DNA of 64,000 nucleotides. It comes from Bog-532 sp963732345 (GTDB lineage Bacteria; Actinomycetota; Actinomycetes; Streptosporangiales; Streptosporangiaceae). Of the stretch, positions 8,692 through 17,805 are shown piece by piece (the stretch's first letter is position 1; each line of letters starts with the position of its first letter). The translations under genes were made by a program, and so were the position numbers. The notes below the pieces were generated by a model. That model made no database searches. It was not told the origin of the DNA and saw only the letters and a list, made by a program, of their open reading frames with translations. The stretch spans positions 361,310 through 425,309 of the forward strand of contig CAVSZI010000017.1 of assembly GCA_963732345.1 (NCBI GenBank), given 5' to 3'.

Positions 8692-9753
8692 TCAGACCCG
8701 GGCGTTAAGGAGGTCGCCCAGGTGGCGGTCGATCTGCGGCATATAGGTCGGGGCGACGCCGAACAGGGCCAGGTGCCCGATCACGTCCTCCACCACCCGC
8801 AGTTCGCTGTTCTTGATCAGCTGCTGCTCCGGCGCGCAGTCACGGACGGGGAACAGCAGGTCCTCATCGATCGGGATGACGAAGGTCCGAGCGGTGATCC
8901 GGGCCAGTGCGGCGGCCAGGTCACCACCGGTGTGCCGGGCCACGTCGCCGCGCTGCCATTTCCAGGACTGGGTGAGCAGGTCGTTCGGATCCAGCACGGT
9001 GAAGTACGGCTCCAGGAAACCGGTCATGAACTCGTCCCTGGTCTGGAAATCCAGGGCGCGCCATACCTCCTGCTTCCAGAACTCGGTGGAGAATCCGACT
9101 ACGGCCCAGATGTGCGCCTGGCGCTTCAGGCCCGCCTCGACGTCGGTGTTCGAGGCGTACTCCCCGCCGTTCCAGCCCGGGTCGGACCAGGTCGCCTCCC
9201 GCATGGTCTCGGCCAGCAGGAAGTTATGCGGGGTGCTGCGCGCGGTGCCCGCGATCGGGGCGGCGCGCAGCACCTGGTCGGGGAACCGTACCGCCCACTC
9301 GTAGGTCTGCTGGGCGCCCATCGACCCGCCGACCACGAGCGCCAGCCGTTCGATGCCGAAGTGCCGGCGCAGCAGCCGTTCCTGGGCCACCACGTCATCG
9401 CCGATCCGCACCCGGGGGAAGTTCGGCATGGCCAGCCCGGCGTTGGCGCCGTCCGCGTTGTGCGGGGAGGTGGACAGGCCGCTGCCGATCTGGTTGACCG
9501 CGATGATGAAATACCGCTCCGGGTTCAGCGCGTGCTCCGGGCCGACATACACGTCCCGCCAGATCTGGTGCGTACCCGAGTACCAGGTGGTGATCAGGAT
9601 GGCGTTGTCCCTGGCCTCGTTCAGCTGGCCCCACGTGGTCACGGCGAGCTGGCAGTCCGGGATCGAGCCGCCTTCCTCCAGGTCGAGCCGCCCGATGCTG
9701 ATCAGCTCGTAGTCGCCGTGGAACTCGTGCGAGTAGAACGGGTTGTCGATCAT
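8692..9753 (-). CDS. MetX-like alpha/beta hydrolase or acyltransferase
   Basis: 353 residues of the homoserine O-acetyltransferase superfamily. The nucleophile elbow is VVGGSMGAQQ, the aspartate lies in the strand ending PIDEDLLFP, and the catalytic His in EDVIGHLALFG. The front half (LITTWYSGT, NQIGSGLSTSP) is the oxyanion and substrate-binding region. The start overlaps by 4 bp the stop of a Baeyer-Villiger-type monooxygenase. That context makes an esterase more likely than methionine biosynthesis: a monooxygenase makes an ester from a ketone and this enzyme could open it. That role is inference. Confidence 0.75.
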   Translation of the reverse strand: MIDNPFYSHEFHGDYELISIGRLDLEEGGSIPDCQLAVTTWGQLNEARDNAILITTWYSGTHQIWRDVYVGPEHALNPERYFIIAVNQIGSGLSTSPHNADGANAGLAMPNFPRVRIGDDVVAQERLLRRHFGIERLALVVGGSMGAQQTYEWAVRFPDQVLRAAPIAGTARSTPHNFLLAETMREATWSDPGWNGGEYASNTDVEAGLKRQAHIWAVVGFSTEFWKQEVWRALDFQTRDEFMTGFLEPYFTVLDPNDLLTQSWKWQRGDVARHTGGDLAAALARITARTFVIPIDEDLLFPVRDCAPEQQLIKNSELRVVEDVIGHLALFGVAPTYMPQIDRHLGDLLNARV

Positions 9754-11148
9754 GTCAGGGCGCCTTCCTTGTCCGTGCTGCCGGTGAACTCAAATCCCTC
9801 GAAGCCCGCCGCGGCGATCTCGTCGCATTTCTGCCGGTACGGTCCGACCAGACCGAGGTAGGGCATGAAGACGCGCGGCTTGCCGGGGATGTTCGCGCCC
9901 ATGTACCAGGTGTCGGCCGTGGGGAACAGCGAGGCCTGCGCCACCTCCTGGTTGTGCGCGACCCAGGCGTCCTCCGCCTGGGACGTGGGCTCGATGGCCT
10001 GCGCGCCACGGTCGCGCACCGCCCCGATGATCCGGGCGACGAACTCGACGTGCTGCTCGATCGACACCGGCATGTTCGACAGCACCGAGGGGCTCTGCGG
10101 GCCGGTGATCGTGAACAGGTTCGGGTAGCCGGCGCTCGTCAGCCCCAGGTAGGTGCGCGGGCCGTCGGCCCACTTGTCCCGCAACCGCTGCCCGTCCCGG
10201 CCCCGGATGTCGATCTTGTTGAGCGGCCCGGTCATCGCGTCGAAGCCGGTGGCGTAGACGATGGCGCCGAACTCGTACTCCGTCCCATCCGTCAGCCGCA
10301 GCCCGGCCGGGGTGATTTCGGCGATCGGGTTGGCCTTCACGTCGACCAGGTGCACGTGCGGCAGGTTGAACGTCTCGTAGTAGCCGGAGTCCAGCGGGAC
10401 GCGCTTGCAGCCGAACGCATAGCCCTTCGGGGTCAGCAGCTCAGCGGTCTCCGGGTCGTGCACCTTCTCCCGGATCCGTTCGTTCAGGAACTTACGGACC
10501 TTGGCGTTGGCCTCGTCGGAGAAGAAGATGTCGAGGTAGCTGCCCAGCCAGATCCCGAACCCGCCCTGGTTCCAGCGCTCCATGAGCTCGCGCTCGATCT
10601 CCTCATCGGAGGACTCCAGCGCGCCCTTCTCCAGCAGGTACAGCTCGAAGCCGAAGTTGGAGGACCGGACCCGCGCCCAGATGCCGGCGTAGTCCCCCTG
10701 CCGGGTCTGCTTCACCCGCGGGTCCACCGGGCCGTTGCGGGCCGGGAGGATGTAGTTGGGGGTGCGCTGGAACACCGTCAGATCCGCCGCCTGCCGGGCG
10801 ATCAGCGGGATGGCCTGCACGGCACTCGCGCCGGTGCCGATGACGGCGACCCGCTGGCCGGTGAAGTCCACGCCCTCGTGCGGCCACAGGCCGGTGTGGT
10901 AGGAATCCCCGGCGAACTTGTCCGCGCCGGGGAACTTCGGGACATTGGACGCCGACAGGGCCCCGACCGCGGTGATGACGAACTGCGCCGTGACCTGCTG
11001 GCCGGTGTCGGTGGTCACCGTCCACCGGCTGGCCGCCTCGTCGAACGTGGCCGCGGTGACCCGGGTGCTGAACTCGATGTCGCGGTACAGGTCGAAGCGC
11101 TGCGCGACATGCTCCAGGTAGGCGAGGATCTCGCGCTGCTCGACGAGC
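9750..11148 (-). pseudogene. Baeyer-Villiger flavin monooxygenase, N-terminal FAD motif missing
   Basis: From about QREILAYLEHVAQRFDL to the stop at 9750 this is a type I Baeyer-Villiger monooxygenase. It has the signature FAGDSYHTGLWP (FxGxxxHxxxWP), the NADPH Rossmann motif VAVIGTGASAVQ, and the late YATGFDAMTG motif. The first ~95 residues, including the FAD-binding GxGxxG, are absent. Upstream of about 11148 the strand reads antisense to an AraC gene that is also 5'-truncated. Without the FAD site the product should be inactive. It is translationally coupled to the MetX-like hydrolase by a 4-bp overlap, so the pair probably once formed a ketone-degradation operon. Confidence 0.8.
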
Positions 11149-11648
11149 TCAAGGCCGACGACCCGGCGATCCATGCGGCCGTCATGGCGATCGCGAGGGA
11201 GGCCGCGCAGGGCGGTGCGGGCAGCCGGCTGCTGATCGACTCGCTGTCGTGCCAGCTGGCCGTGCACATCCTGCGCCGGCACGCGCACGTGCTGTTCCGC
11301 GAGCCGGACAACAGCGAGGGACTCACGTCCCGGCAGGAGCGGACCGTACGGGATTACGTCGGCGCACACCTGGGCGGGAACATCTCGCTGGATGATCTGG
11401 CCGCATCGGTGGCTCTCAGCCGGTTCCACTTCGCCCGCATGTTCCGCCAGTCGGTGGGAACCAGCCCGCACGAGTTCGTGCTGCGGCAACGGCTGCTGCG
11501 GGCCCGGGCGATGCTGAGCCGCACCAACGCTCCGCTGCCGGAGGTCGCGGCCAGCTGCGGGTTCGCTGACCAGAGCCACATGAACCGGGTGTTCAGGAAG
11601 CGCGTCGGGCAAACTCCCGGCCAGTTCCGCGCTTCCGGTAACCGGTAG
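11139..11648 (+). pseudogene. AraC-family regulator, C-terminal part only
   Basis: The frame from about LDELKADDPAIHAAVMAI to the stop encodes the end of the sensor domain and a complete AraC DNA-binding domain. Two helix-turn-helix units are visible (ISLDDLAASVALSRFHFARM and LPEVAASCGFADQSHMNRVF), ending QTPGQFRASG. The N-terminal ligand-binding domain and the start codon are gone; upstream the same frame continues only as antisense of the monooxygenase gene. In many actinomycetes an AraC gene is divergent from a BVMO/hydrolase operon, so this may be the former local regulator. An internal start could still give a DNA-binding domain. Confidence 0.75.
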
Positions 11649-11835
11649 GGGCCCCCGACGACCGCCGATGAGGCGCCGGTCGCCTGGGGCAACCTGGTGC
11701 CGTCTCTCCCGCGCCGGCGCCGACGGCTACGGCGGGTGACCAAAGGGCGCCGGGGATAACGCCGAGGGTGAACAGGCGTTCCGAGACGCCGTTCGGTCGT
11801 CTGCGAGCCGGGACTCTGGTGGGAATCCTCTGGTG

Positions 11836-13431
11836 TTAGCCGATTCTGCGGTCGTGGCCGGCCCATTCCTTATCGCGAAGTTCCGCCTTCTGGATCTTGC
11901 CGGTGGCTGTCTTGTGCAGTTCGGTGATCTCGACCGCGACCGGCCGCATGTAGCCGGAGAGGTGCTCTTTGGCGTAGGCGAGGATGTCTTCGGCGGAGGC
12001 GTGCTCGCCGTCTTTGAGCTCGACGAAGGCCTTGGGCCGCTCGCCCCATTTCTTGTCCGGCGTGGATACGACCGCCACGGCGGCCACGGCCGGGTGCCTG
12101 CCGATCGCCGTCTCGACCTCGATGGTGGAGATGTTCTCGCCGCCGGAGACGATGATGTCTTTCTTGCGGTCACGCAGTTCGATGTAGCCGTCGGGATGGC
12201 GGACCGCGAGGTCGCCCGAGTGGTACCAGCCGTCCGCGAGCGTCTCCCTGGTCTGCTCCGGATCTTCGAAATAGCCGGTCATCACGTTGTTGCCGCGCAT
12301 CAGGACTTCGCCGAGCGACTCACCGTCCGCCGGTACCTCGCGGCCCTGGCCGTCGACGACCCGCACCGGATCAGCGATCACGTAATTCACGCCCTGGCGT
12401 CCCAGTAGCCGGGCCTGCTCCTCGACCGGAAGTCCCGCCCAGTGCTCCTGGCGCTCACAGATCATGTAGGGACCGAACAGTTCGGTGGCCCCGTAGACGT
12501 GGACGGGCCGGAGCCCCATGTCGGTCAGACGGGCGAACAGCTGGGGGGTCGGCGGCGAGCCCGATACCGTCGTGATGATCTCGTGGTCGAGCTTGTGGGC
12601 GCTCTCGTGGTCGAGGATCGACGCCTGGACCGTAGGGGCGCCGTTGTAATGGGTCACGCCCTCGCTGTCGATCAGCGCCCAGACACGCCCGGGCTCCACC
12701 TTGCGCAGGCAAACGTGGCGGCCGCCAACGGCAGTGACGGCCCAGGTAAAGCACCAGCCATTGCAGTGGAACATGGGCAGGGTCCACAAGTACACGCTCT
12801 CGGGAGTCAGGCGCGTCTCGATCACCTCGCCCAGCGCGTTGAGATACGCGCCGCGGTGATGGTAGATAGCGCCCTTGGGCGTCCCGGTCGTACCTGAGGT
12901 GTAGTTGATGGAGATCGGCTCGTCCTCGTCGGCGGGCTCGCTCGTCACGGGATCCGCCGAGCCTTCGGCGAGGAATGCCTCGTAGGGGTCTCCGGTGGCG
13001 CCGGTGTCGTCGATGCGCACGGCACGCTCGACTCGCGCACCTTCGGCAAGATGCTCGAACTCATGGTCGACGAACAGGAACCGGGCTCCCGAATGCTCCA
13101 GGATGAAGCCGATGTCATGAGCGTTCAGCCGGTAATTCAGCGCGACCAGCACGCCGCCCGCGGCCGGCACCCCGTAGTGCGCTTCCAGCAGCGCCGGGAT
13201 GTTGGGGCAGATGAACGCTACTCGATCGCCCTTCTGCAATCCCGCTGCCCGCAGCGCCGAGGCGAGCCGGCGCACGCGCTCCCCGAACTCCCGGTAGGTG
13301 TAGCGGCGGTCCTCGTGCACCACGGCCACTTTGTCGGGATACACCAGCACGCTGCGCTCCAGGAAGCGCAACGGACTGAGCTCGCTCCGATGAGCGCGCC
13401 GCATCTCTGCGGCATCGCTGGACTTGGCCAT
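11836..13431 (-). CDS. Acyl-CoA synthetase (AMP-dependent, FadD/DmdB-like)
   Basis: 531 residues from ATG 13431, which follows GGGAGA at good spacing; an upstream GTG would add 20 unlikely residues. Adenylate-forming motifs are in order: YTSGTTGTPKGA (P-loop), MFHCNGW, VYGATELFGP, GWYHSGDLAV, the hinge DRKKDIIVSGGENI and the catalytic Lys in KTATGKIQKAELR. The residue pattern around TLPMFHCNGW is that of medium-chain or methylmercaptopropionate-type CoA ligases. It activates a carboxylate to its CoA thioester at the cost of ATP to AMP. Single gene facing the AraC remnant. Confidence 0.9.
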   Translation of the reverse strand: MAKSSDAAEMRRAHRSELSPLRFLERSVLVYPDKVAVVHEDRRYTYREFGERVRRLASALRAAGLQKGDRVAFICPNIPALLEAHYGVPAAGGVLVALNYRLNAHDIGFILEHSGARFLFVDHEFEHLAEGARVERAVRIDDTGATGDPYEAFLAEGSADPVTSEPADEDEPISINYTSGTTGTPKGAIYHHRGAYLNALGEVIETRLTPESVYLWTLPMFHCNGWCFTWAVTAVGGRHVCLRKVEPGRVWALIDSEGVTHYNGAPTVQASILDHESAHKLDHEIITTVSGSPPTPQLFARLTDMGLRPVHVYGATELFGPYMICERQEHWAGLPVEEQARLLGRQGVNYVIADPVRVVDGQGREVPADGESLGEVLMRGNNVMTGYFEDPEQTRETLADGWYHSGDLAVRHPDGYIELRDRKKDIIVSGGENISTIEVETAIGRHPAVAAVAVVSTPDKKWGERPKAFVELKDGEHASAEDILAYAKEHLSGYMRPVAVEITELHKTATGKIQKAELRDKEWAGHDRRIG

Positions 13432-13561
13432 GGGCTCTCCCTTCAGGGGCGATGAGCCTTCCGTACCCGGCTCCAGATCCGGCATTCCCATTCCAGCCAG
13501 CGATCCTGCCTCCGCGGCCCGGGTGCCCGAAACCAGACCTGAACGGCCCCGGTGAGAGCGA

Positions 13562-13596
13562 GGCCGGCCCCGGCAGGGACGCTGCCGGGGCCGGCC
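13562..13596 (-). terminator. Strong hairpin after the beta-helix gene
   Basis: A perfect 15-bp stem (GGCCGGCCCCGGCAG at 13562-13576 with its complement at 13582-13596) closes a 5-nt loop (GGACG). It lies 17 bp beyond the stop of the minus-strand beta-helix gene and about 130 bp upstream of the acyl-CoA synthetase start. No T-tract follows, as is usual for high-GC actinomycete terminators. Confidence 0.8.
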
Positions 13597-13613
13597 GTCA
13601 GGTGCGGATGGGT

Positions 13614-14903
13614 TTAGTGGCCGGCTGAGATGGGTGTGTTCACGTTGGCGAACACGTTGGTTCGCAGGCCATATGCGGTTACCGGCTTGCTGAGCCAGAT
13701 TCCGAACTGGTTGTTGGAGATGAGGTTGCGGGCGATCGTGACGCTGACGGGTGCGCCGCCGGAGAACACCAGCACCCCGGTGGTCTGCAGATCTTCAGGG
13801 GACGCGGGTGAGTCGAGCGGATCACCGCCGGTGTTGTTCTTGCCGATCTTGTTTCCGATGATCGTGTTGCCATTCAGGTCCTCGACCTGGCCCGGCATGA
13901 GGGTGTGGGCGTGCATGGTCACGCCGGAGAGCTCGTTACCGGCGATGTAGTTGCCTTCGACCAGGTTGTTGTAGGAGGCGGTGCCGGCTGCGGCGTTGGC
14001 GAAGAGCACCCCGGCGCCCTCGCCCTTCAGCCCGTTGTCGGTCACCACGTTGCCCCGGATGACGTTGTCGTATACGCCCGCGACCGTAGGCTGCGGAACC
14101 CCAGCGGCGTTCAGGGCCCCGGGGTTGTGCCCGGGAGCGGTGATCCCGCAGTCGGTGGCGTTTTGGGTGATGACGTTGTTCGCTACCACGTTGTGGTGGG
14201 TGGGCCCGGTTTCGTCGGTAAGCAGGACCCCGCCGGAGTTGTCGGCGATGTAGTTTTCGGTGATCTGGGAGTAGGCGACGGCGATAAAGTGAACGCCCTC
14301 GCCGCAGTCACCGGGAACCTGTCCCTGCGCTGCGCATTCGAAGTAGGTCGAGGCGGGCGGCACGCCGCCGCCGAGGTCGTTGTGCACCACGGTGTTGTGG
14401 CTGATCGAGATGTCACTGAGACGGCTGGTCAATCCGGCGGCCAGGACTCCCTCGCCGAGGGCGTTGCTGACCGTGAAGCCGCTGAACTGGACATGGGAGC
14501 TGCCGATGATCACGCCGGCGAAGATGGTCTGCGTTCCGAGCCCCGGGATGCTGGCCTTCAGCGTCGGCGTGACACCCGCCTCGTCGATGGTGGCCTGCAG
14601 GCCCACCAGGGACAGCGACTTAGAGATCACCACCTGCTCGTGGTAGGTCCCCTTGCACACGATGACGGTGCCCCTCGCTGGGGCGGCGTTGACCGCGGCC
14701 TGGATGGTCTGGAACGCGGCGGACGGGCAGGACCGGTCAGCGTTGTTCGGCTTGGCGTCCTGGGAGACGTACAGCGTGCCGTGTTGACCTCCTTGCCCTG
14801 CTACACCGGCGGACGCTACTCCCGTTTGAGCGACCATGGCGACGGCGACCAGCGGTGGTGCCAGCAGCATGCCCGCTGTCTTTATGACGCGTTTGTACTT
14901 CAT
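13614..14903 (-). CDS. Secreted right-handed beta-helix repeat protein
   Basis: 429 residues from ATG 14903, preceded by GGGAGG. A Sec signal peptide (MKYKR then a hydrophobic core ending VASAGVAG) leads into a mature domain opening AAFQTIQAAVNAAPARGTV, the classic first coil of NosD/pectin-lyase-like beta-helices. Repeated short turns with N-rich ladders follow (GVIIGSSHVQFSGF, ISHNTVVHNDLGG, NVVANNVITQNATDCG). No pectate-lyase Asp cluster is obvious, so it may be a glycan-binding or surface protein rather than a lyase. Exported, with its own terminator 17 bp downstream. Confidence 0.85.
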   Translation of the reverse strand: MKYKRVIKTAGMLLAPPLVAVAMVAQTGVASAGVAGQGGQHGTLYVSQDAKPNNADRSCPSAAFQTIQAAVNAAPARGTVIVCKGTYHEQVVISKSLSLVGLQATIDEAGVTPTLKASIPGLGTQTIFAGVIIGSSHVQFSGFTVSNALGEGVLAAGLTSRLSDISISHNTVVHNDLGGGVPPASTYFECAAQGQVPGDCGEGVHFIAVAYSQITENYIADNSGGVLLTDETGPTHHNVVANNVITQNATDCGITAPGHNPGALNAAGVPQPTVAGVYDNVIRGNVVTDNGLKGEGAGVLFANAAAGTASYNNLVEGNYIAGNELSGVTMHAHTLMPGQVEDLNGNTIIGNKIGKNNTGGDPLDSPASPEDLQTTGVLVFSGGAPVSVTIARNLISNNQFGIWLSKPVTAYGLRTNVFANVNTPISAGH

Positions 14904-15380
14904 TGTCCCTCCCCAAGAACATGTGACCGGGCCGGGTCGGCCCGGCTGATGAGCCCCCCTCAGGCCGAGAGGCGTATTTGTGTGACGCTGCGGCATTTGA
15001 GGAGGTTTACCCAGCTTTCGGTTTGCCCCTTGTGCTGGTTCGTGGCCTCGCTGGCCGAACCGGGCCGCCGGGCCCGGTGTGCTGCCCTAGGGGCCGTCCG
15101 CGATCCAGGCCTCAGACCCCTGCATGAGCTACCCGCGGATACAGCAGGGAGCGCGGGGGAGCCCCGAGGCGTGCGCCTGGTGTCACGGCCTCTTGATCTT
15201 AAAAAATGAGTCATCAGCCGCTATGCCAGCCACGACGTAGGTCACCCGGGAGCCGGATGCCTTCACGCCGTCTGCTCGTACTCGTTGATCAGGCCGCCGA
15301 TGACCCTGCGGCGTCGCGGCATGGAACAACGTGGATGACCGGGCTGGGACGGCACCCGCGGGCGAGGGTAGGTTCAGATC
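14904..15380. other. Intergenic stretch, no gene supported
   Basis: This 477-bp region holds the upstream region of the beta-helix gene and then sequence with no convincing frame. A minus-strand frame ending near 15206 finishes VTYVVAGIAADDSFFKIKRP, which has a natural-looking C-terminus, but I could not trace a real protein upstream of it. It may be a remnant. Confidence 0.3.
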
Positions 15381-15563
15381 ATGAAGAAGCTTTTGGAGAT
15401 CCTGGTCTGTTTTCTGCATCCCGTGGCCGTAGTCCTCATGTGGATCGACCTGGCCGCCGACCGGCCGGACTTGAGGCGGGGCGGAAAACTGGTGTGGGGG
15501 ATCTTCGGTCTTATCCCGCTGGTGCCTTTCCTGTACGTACTCACTGGGGGTGATCTGTGGTGA
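15381..15563 (+). CDS. Small membrane protein
   Basis: 60 residues: MKKLLEILVCFLHPVAVVLM forms one hydrophobic segment, a charged loop follows (DLAADRPDLRRGGK), and a second hydrophobic segment runs from LVWGIFGLIPLVPFLYVLTG. Both halves are typical transmembrane helices, giving a two-pass hairpin. ATG 15381 lies after a weak purine run. I recognise no named family, and it resembles other short actinobacterial membrane proteins. Function unknown. Confidence 0.55.
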   Translation: MKKLLEILVCFLHPVAVVLMWIDLAADRPDLRRGGKLVWGIFGLIPLVPFLYVLTGGDLW

Positions 15564-15589
15564 ACCAGCTGCGGCGCGCAAAGGCAGCA

Positions 15590-15907
15590 TCACCGATCGG
15601 CTTGAGCCTGCCGGCCGGCTCTGTCGGTCGCAACGCGGCCTGATTCCCCCGGCCGGAAAGCCAGGCGCGCCTGCGATTGAAAGGCACGCCAGCCTCGTTC
15701 CCACTGCCCCTCACGCGGCGTGGTGAACGCGAACCTGCGGAGCAGCCCGGCCAGCGACCGCTCAGCCTCGCCATCCATGGTGGCCCGCGACCGCTGCGGC
15801 TCATACAAGGCCGCGTCCACCCAGTCGGCCGGACCCCAGATGCACACATCGATGCACTCCTGCGGAGCATCAACGCCCCCGCAATCCTCGCAGCGCCAGA
15901 GGATCAC
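15590..15907 (-). CDS. Cys-containing small hypothetical protein
   Basis: 105 residues from GTG 15907. The N-terminus has CEDCGGVDAPQECIDVCIW, four Cys residues that could bind zinc or an iron-sulfur cluster. A charged helical region (ERSLAGLLRRFAFTTPREGQWERGWRAFQ) looks evolutionarily constrained rather than random, whereas the last 20 residues look like read-through. Plausibly a conserved actinobacterial metal-binding protein. Function unknown. Confidence 0.5.
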   Translation of the reverse strand: MILWRCEDCGGVDAPQECIDVCIWGPADWVDAALYEPQRSRATMDGEAERSLAGLLRRFAFTTPREGQWERGWRAFQSQARLAFRPGESGRVATDRAGRQAQADR

Positions 15908-16072
15908 GGCAACAAAGTCGATTCGGCAGAGCCGGACGTCAGTCAGCCGTGTCGGTCATGCGTCGGAAAGGGTGTTCTTGACCGGCGTCGCGGGCACTCA
16001 GGCCCGTCCCGCGCCGGCCCTGACCCGTAGGAGCAGCGCGGCTCGTTCTCGTTCACAGCCCCGGCCGTCCCG

Positions 16073-17461
16073 TTAGGCCAGATTCCGGACGCTGCCGCCG
16101 ATGGCGTCGGCGAGCAGCATCGTGGCTGCCGAGAGGTCTGACGCCGTGGGAAGCGCGTAGCCGAGCAGGAGCGCAGGCGGGGACGGCGCTTGTACCGTGC
16201 AGTGACGGTGCAGTTCGTGCACGCCGACGTCGGAACGCCGGGCCCGCGTCGCCGTTTTGTGCTCGTCGATACCGTCGGGCAGCCAGGCGAGCAGATGCAG
16301 TCCCGCGGCGGTGCCGCTCACGCGGACCTCGGGAAGGTGCCGGCCTAGCGCGTCGATGAAGACGTCTCGCTTGGCGCGGTAGCGCCGGCGCATCGAACGG
16401 AGATGGCGCTCTAGTGCGGCGTCCTGGATGAACGAGGCCATAGCGATCTGATCGAGCGTCGGCGGTGTCACACCTGTCACTTCGAGCTCGTCCGCTATGT
16501 CGTCGATCAGGTGCGCGGGAGGGACCATCCATGCGAGCCGCAAGGCGGGGGCGAGTGTTTTGCTTGTTGTCCCCACGAACGCGACGAGATCCGGGGCGAG
16601 CCCTTGGAGGCTGGCTACCGGATCGCGCCCGAAGCGGTACTCGACGTCGTAGTCGTCCTCGACGATCAGCGCCCGGCGCTGGCGCGCCCACGCGATCAGC
16701 GCGCCGCGCCGCTCGGCCGTCATGACCACTCCGGTCGGATAGTGATGCGCCGGGGTGAGCACCACCGCATCGACGTCGGCGGCGGCGAGCTCCGAGACGA
16801 CGAGGCCGCCGGTGTCCACCCGCACGGGAATCGCCTCAAGGCCGGCCTGCTCGACCGTGCGGCGCTGCGAGCGCCAGCCAGGGTCCTCGACCGCGACGCG
16901 GCGCGCGCCGCGGCGCCGGAGCGCGCGCCAGAGCATGGTCAGCGCGTGTGACGCCGCGCAGCAGACGACGACATGCTCAGGTTCTGCGACAACCCCGCGC
17001 ACGCGGGCCAGGTACTCAGCTACCGCATTCCGGAGTTCGGGGACGCCACGGTGGTCGGCGTAGGTCAGCCGCATATCTGGCAGCTCGCGCAGTGCGCGGC
17101 CAAGTGCCGCCTTCCAGCGGTCCCGCGGGAAGGCGTGGAAGTCGGCCTGCCCCGGCCTCAGGTCATACCGGAACCGCGCGGGCGGACTCAGCTGCCGCCG
17201 GACGGGCGGCCCGGCGAATCCGGGCAGCAAGGCGACGCGGGTGCCCGACCCGCGCCTGGCCAGTAGGTAGCCCTCGGCGGCTAGCTGGGAGTAGCTGTCG
17301 ACCACCACCCCGCGCGATACGGCGAGTTCCTCAGCCAGATCCCGGCTCGACGGCAACAGCGATCCCGGCGCAAGCCGCCCGGAACGAATCGCCACGCGCA
17401 GCGCCTGCTCAAGCTGCCGGCGAAGCGGGACACCGGCGGTGAACTTGATCCCAAGATCCAC
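16073..17461 (-). CDS. MocR/PdxR-type regulator (GntR wHTH fused to aminotransferase fold)
   Basis: 462 residues from GTG 17461. Residues 1-75 form a GntR-like winged helix (LEQALRVAIRSGRLAPGSLL, PSSRDLAEELAVSRGVVVDS). From about residue 95 a fold-type I PLP aminotransferase domain follows, including VVCCAASHALTML, EDDYDVEYRFGRDP and the PLP lysine in VGTTSKTLAPALR. Members sense PLP or amino-acid derivatives and control vitamin B6, GABA or taurine genes, often divergently. No pdxST-like target is adjacent; the divergent gene is an MMPL transporter. Confidence 0.9.
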   Translation of the reverse strand: MDLGIKFTAGVPLRRQLEQALRVAIRSGRLAPGSLLPSSRDLAEELAVSRGVVVDSYSQLAAEGYLLARRGSGTRVALLPGFAGPPVRRQLSPPARFRYDLRPGQADFHAFPRDRWKAALGRALRELPDMRLTYADHRGVPELRNAVAEYLARVRGVVAEPEHVVVCCAASHALTMLWRALRRRGARRVAVEDPGWRSQRRTVEQAGLEAIPVRVDTGGLVVSELAAADVDAVVLTPAHHYPTGVVMTAERRGALIAWARQRRALIVEDDYDVEYRFGRDPVASLQGLAPDLVAFVGTTSKTLAPALRLAWMVPPAHLIDDIADELEVTGVTPPTLDQIAMASFIQDAALERHLRSMRRRYRAKRDVFIDALGRHLPEVRVSGTAAGLHLLAWLPDGIDEHKTATRARRSDVGVHELHRHCTVQAPSPPALLLGYALPTASDLSAATMLLADAIGGSVRNLA

Positions 17462-17523
17462 GCCCAGAAGCTACCCGGTCCGGGCCCCAATCAGACGAAG
17501 AGGCCGTTCGCTATCGGACGAGC

Positions 17524-17575
17524 CAAGTGGACTCACATTTAACCGGGCAATTGGACCGGATAACCGGACCACTTG
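17524..17575. promoter_or_regulatory. Putative MocR operator region
   Basis: Upstream of the MocR start lie CAAGTGG (17524-17530) and its inverse CCACTTG (17569-17575), enclosing the near-direct repeat TTGGACCGGATAACCGGACC (17551-17570). Spaced GGACC-type repeats are typical of MocR autoregulated promoters, so this is a candidate binding site. The rest of the 344-bp intergenic region up to the MMPL gene shows only a doubtful 78-codon frame. Confidence 0.45.
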
Positions 17576-17714
17576 CCAGTTAGCCTGACCGATGCCGGGC
17601 GTTCATGGGCATTCGGGGAACCGTGGGACGGGCGCGGCCACCGGGTTTATATCGCTCGACGGGGGCATCCTGGTGACCGCACTCTTAGAGGAGCAAGCGA
17701 CGCGCAAGGTTTCC

Positions 17715-17761
17715 GACACATGAGATATGTCTTGACTTTGCATCCGGTCCTGTCTGATAGT
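17715..17761 (+). promoter_or_regulatory. Putative promoter and operator of the MMPL gene
   Basis: GACACAT-GAG-ATATGTC (17715-17731) is an inverted repeat with one mismatch, of the kind bound by TetR-family repressors. It abuts TTGACT (17732-17737), which is followed 18 bp later by GATAGT (17756-17761). Transcription would begin about 40 bp before the MMPL start. No TetR gene is adjacent. Confidence 0.4.
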
Positions 17762-17805
17762 GCTGGCAGGAGGCAACCGGACCAGCGACTCAACGAGGGA
17801 TCACC

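Noticed and set aside
9954..11138. Long plus-strand frame continuous with the AraC fragment
   Set aside because: The part before 11139 is antisense to the BVMO coding sequence and shows no protein family; only the end is AraC.
11149..11612. Upstream extension of the BVMO frame on the minus strand
   Set aside because: Antisense to the AraC DNA-binding domain; does not supply the missing FAD motif.
13905..15209. 434-codon plus-strand frame opposite the beta-helix gene
   Set aside because: Val/Gly/Asp-rich antisense of a well-supported secreted protein.
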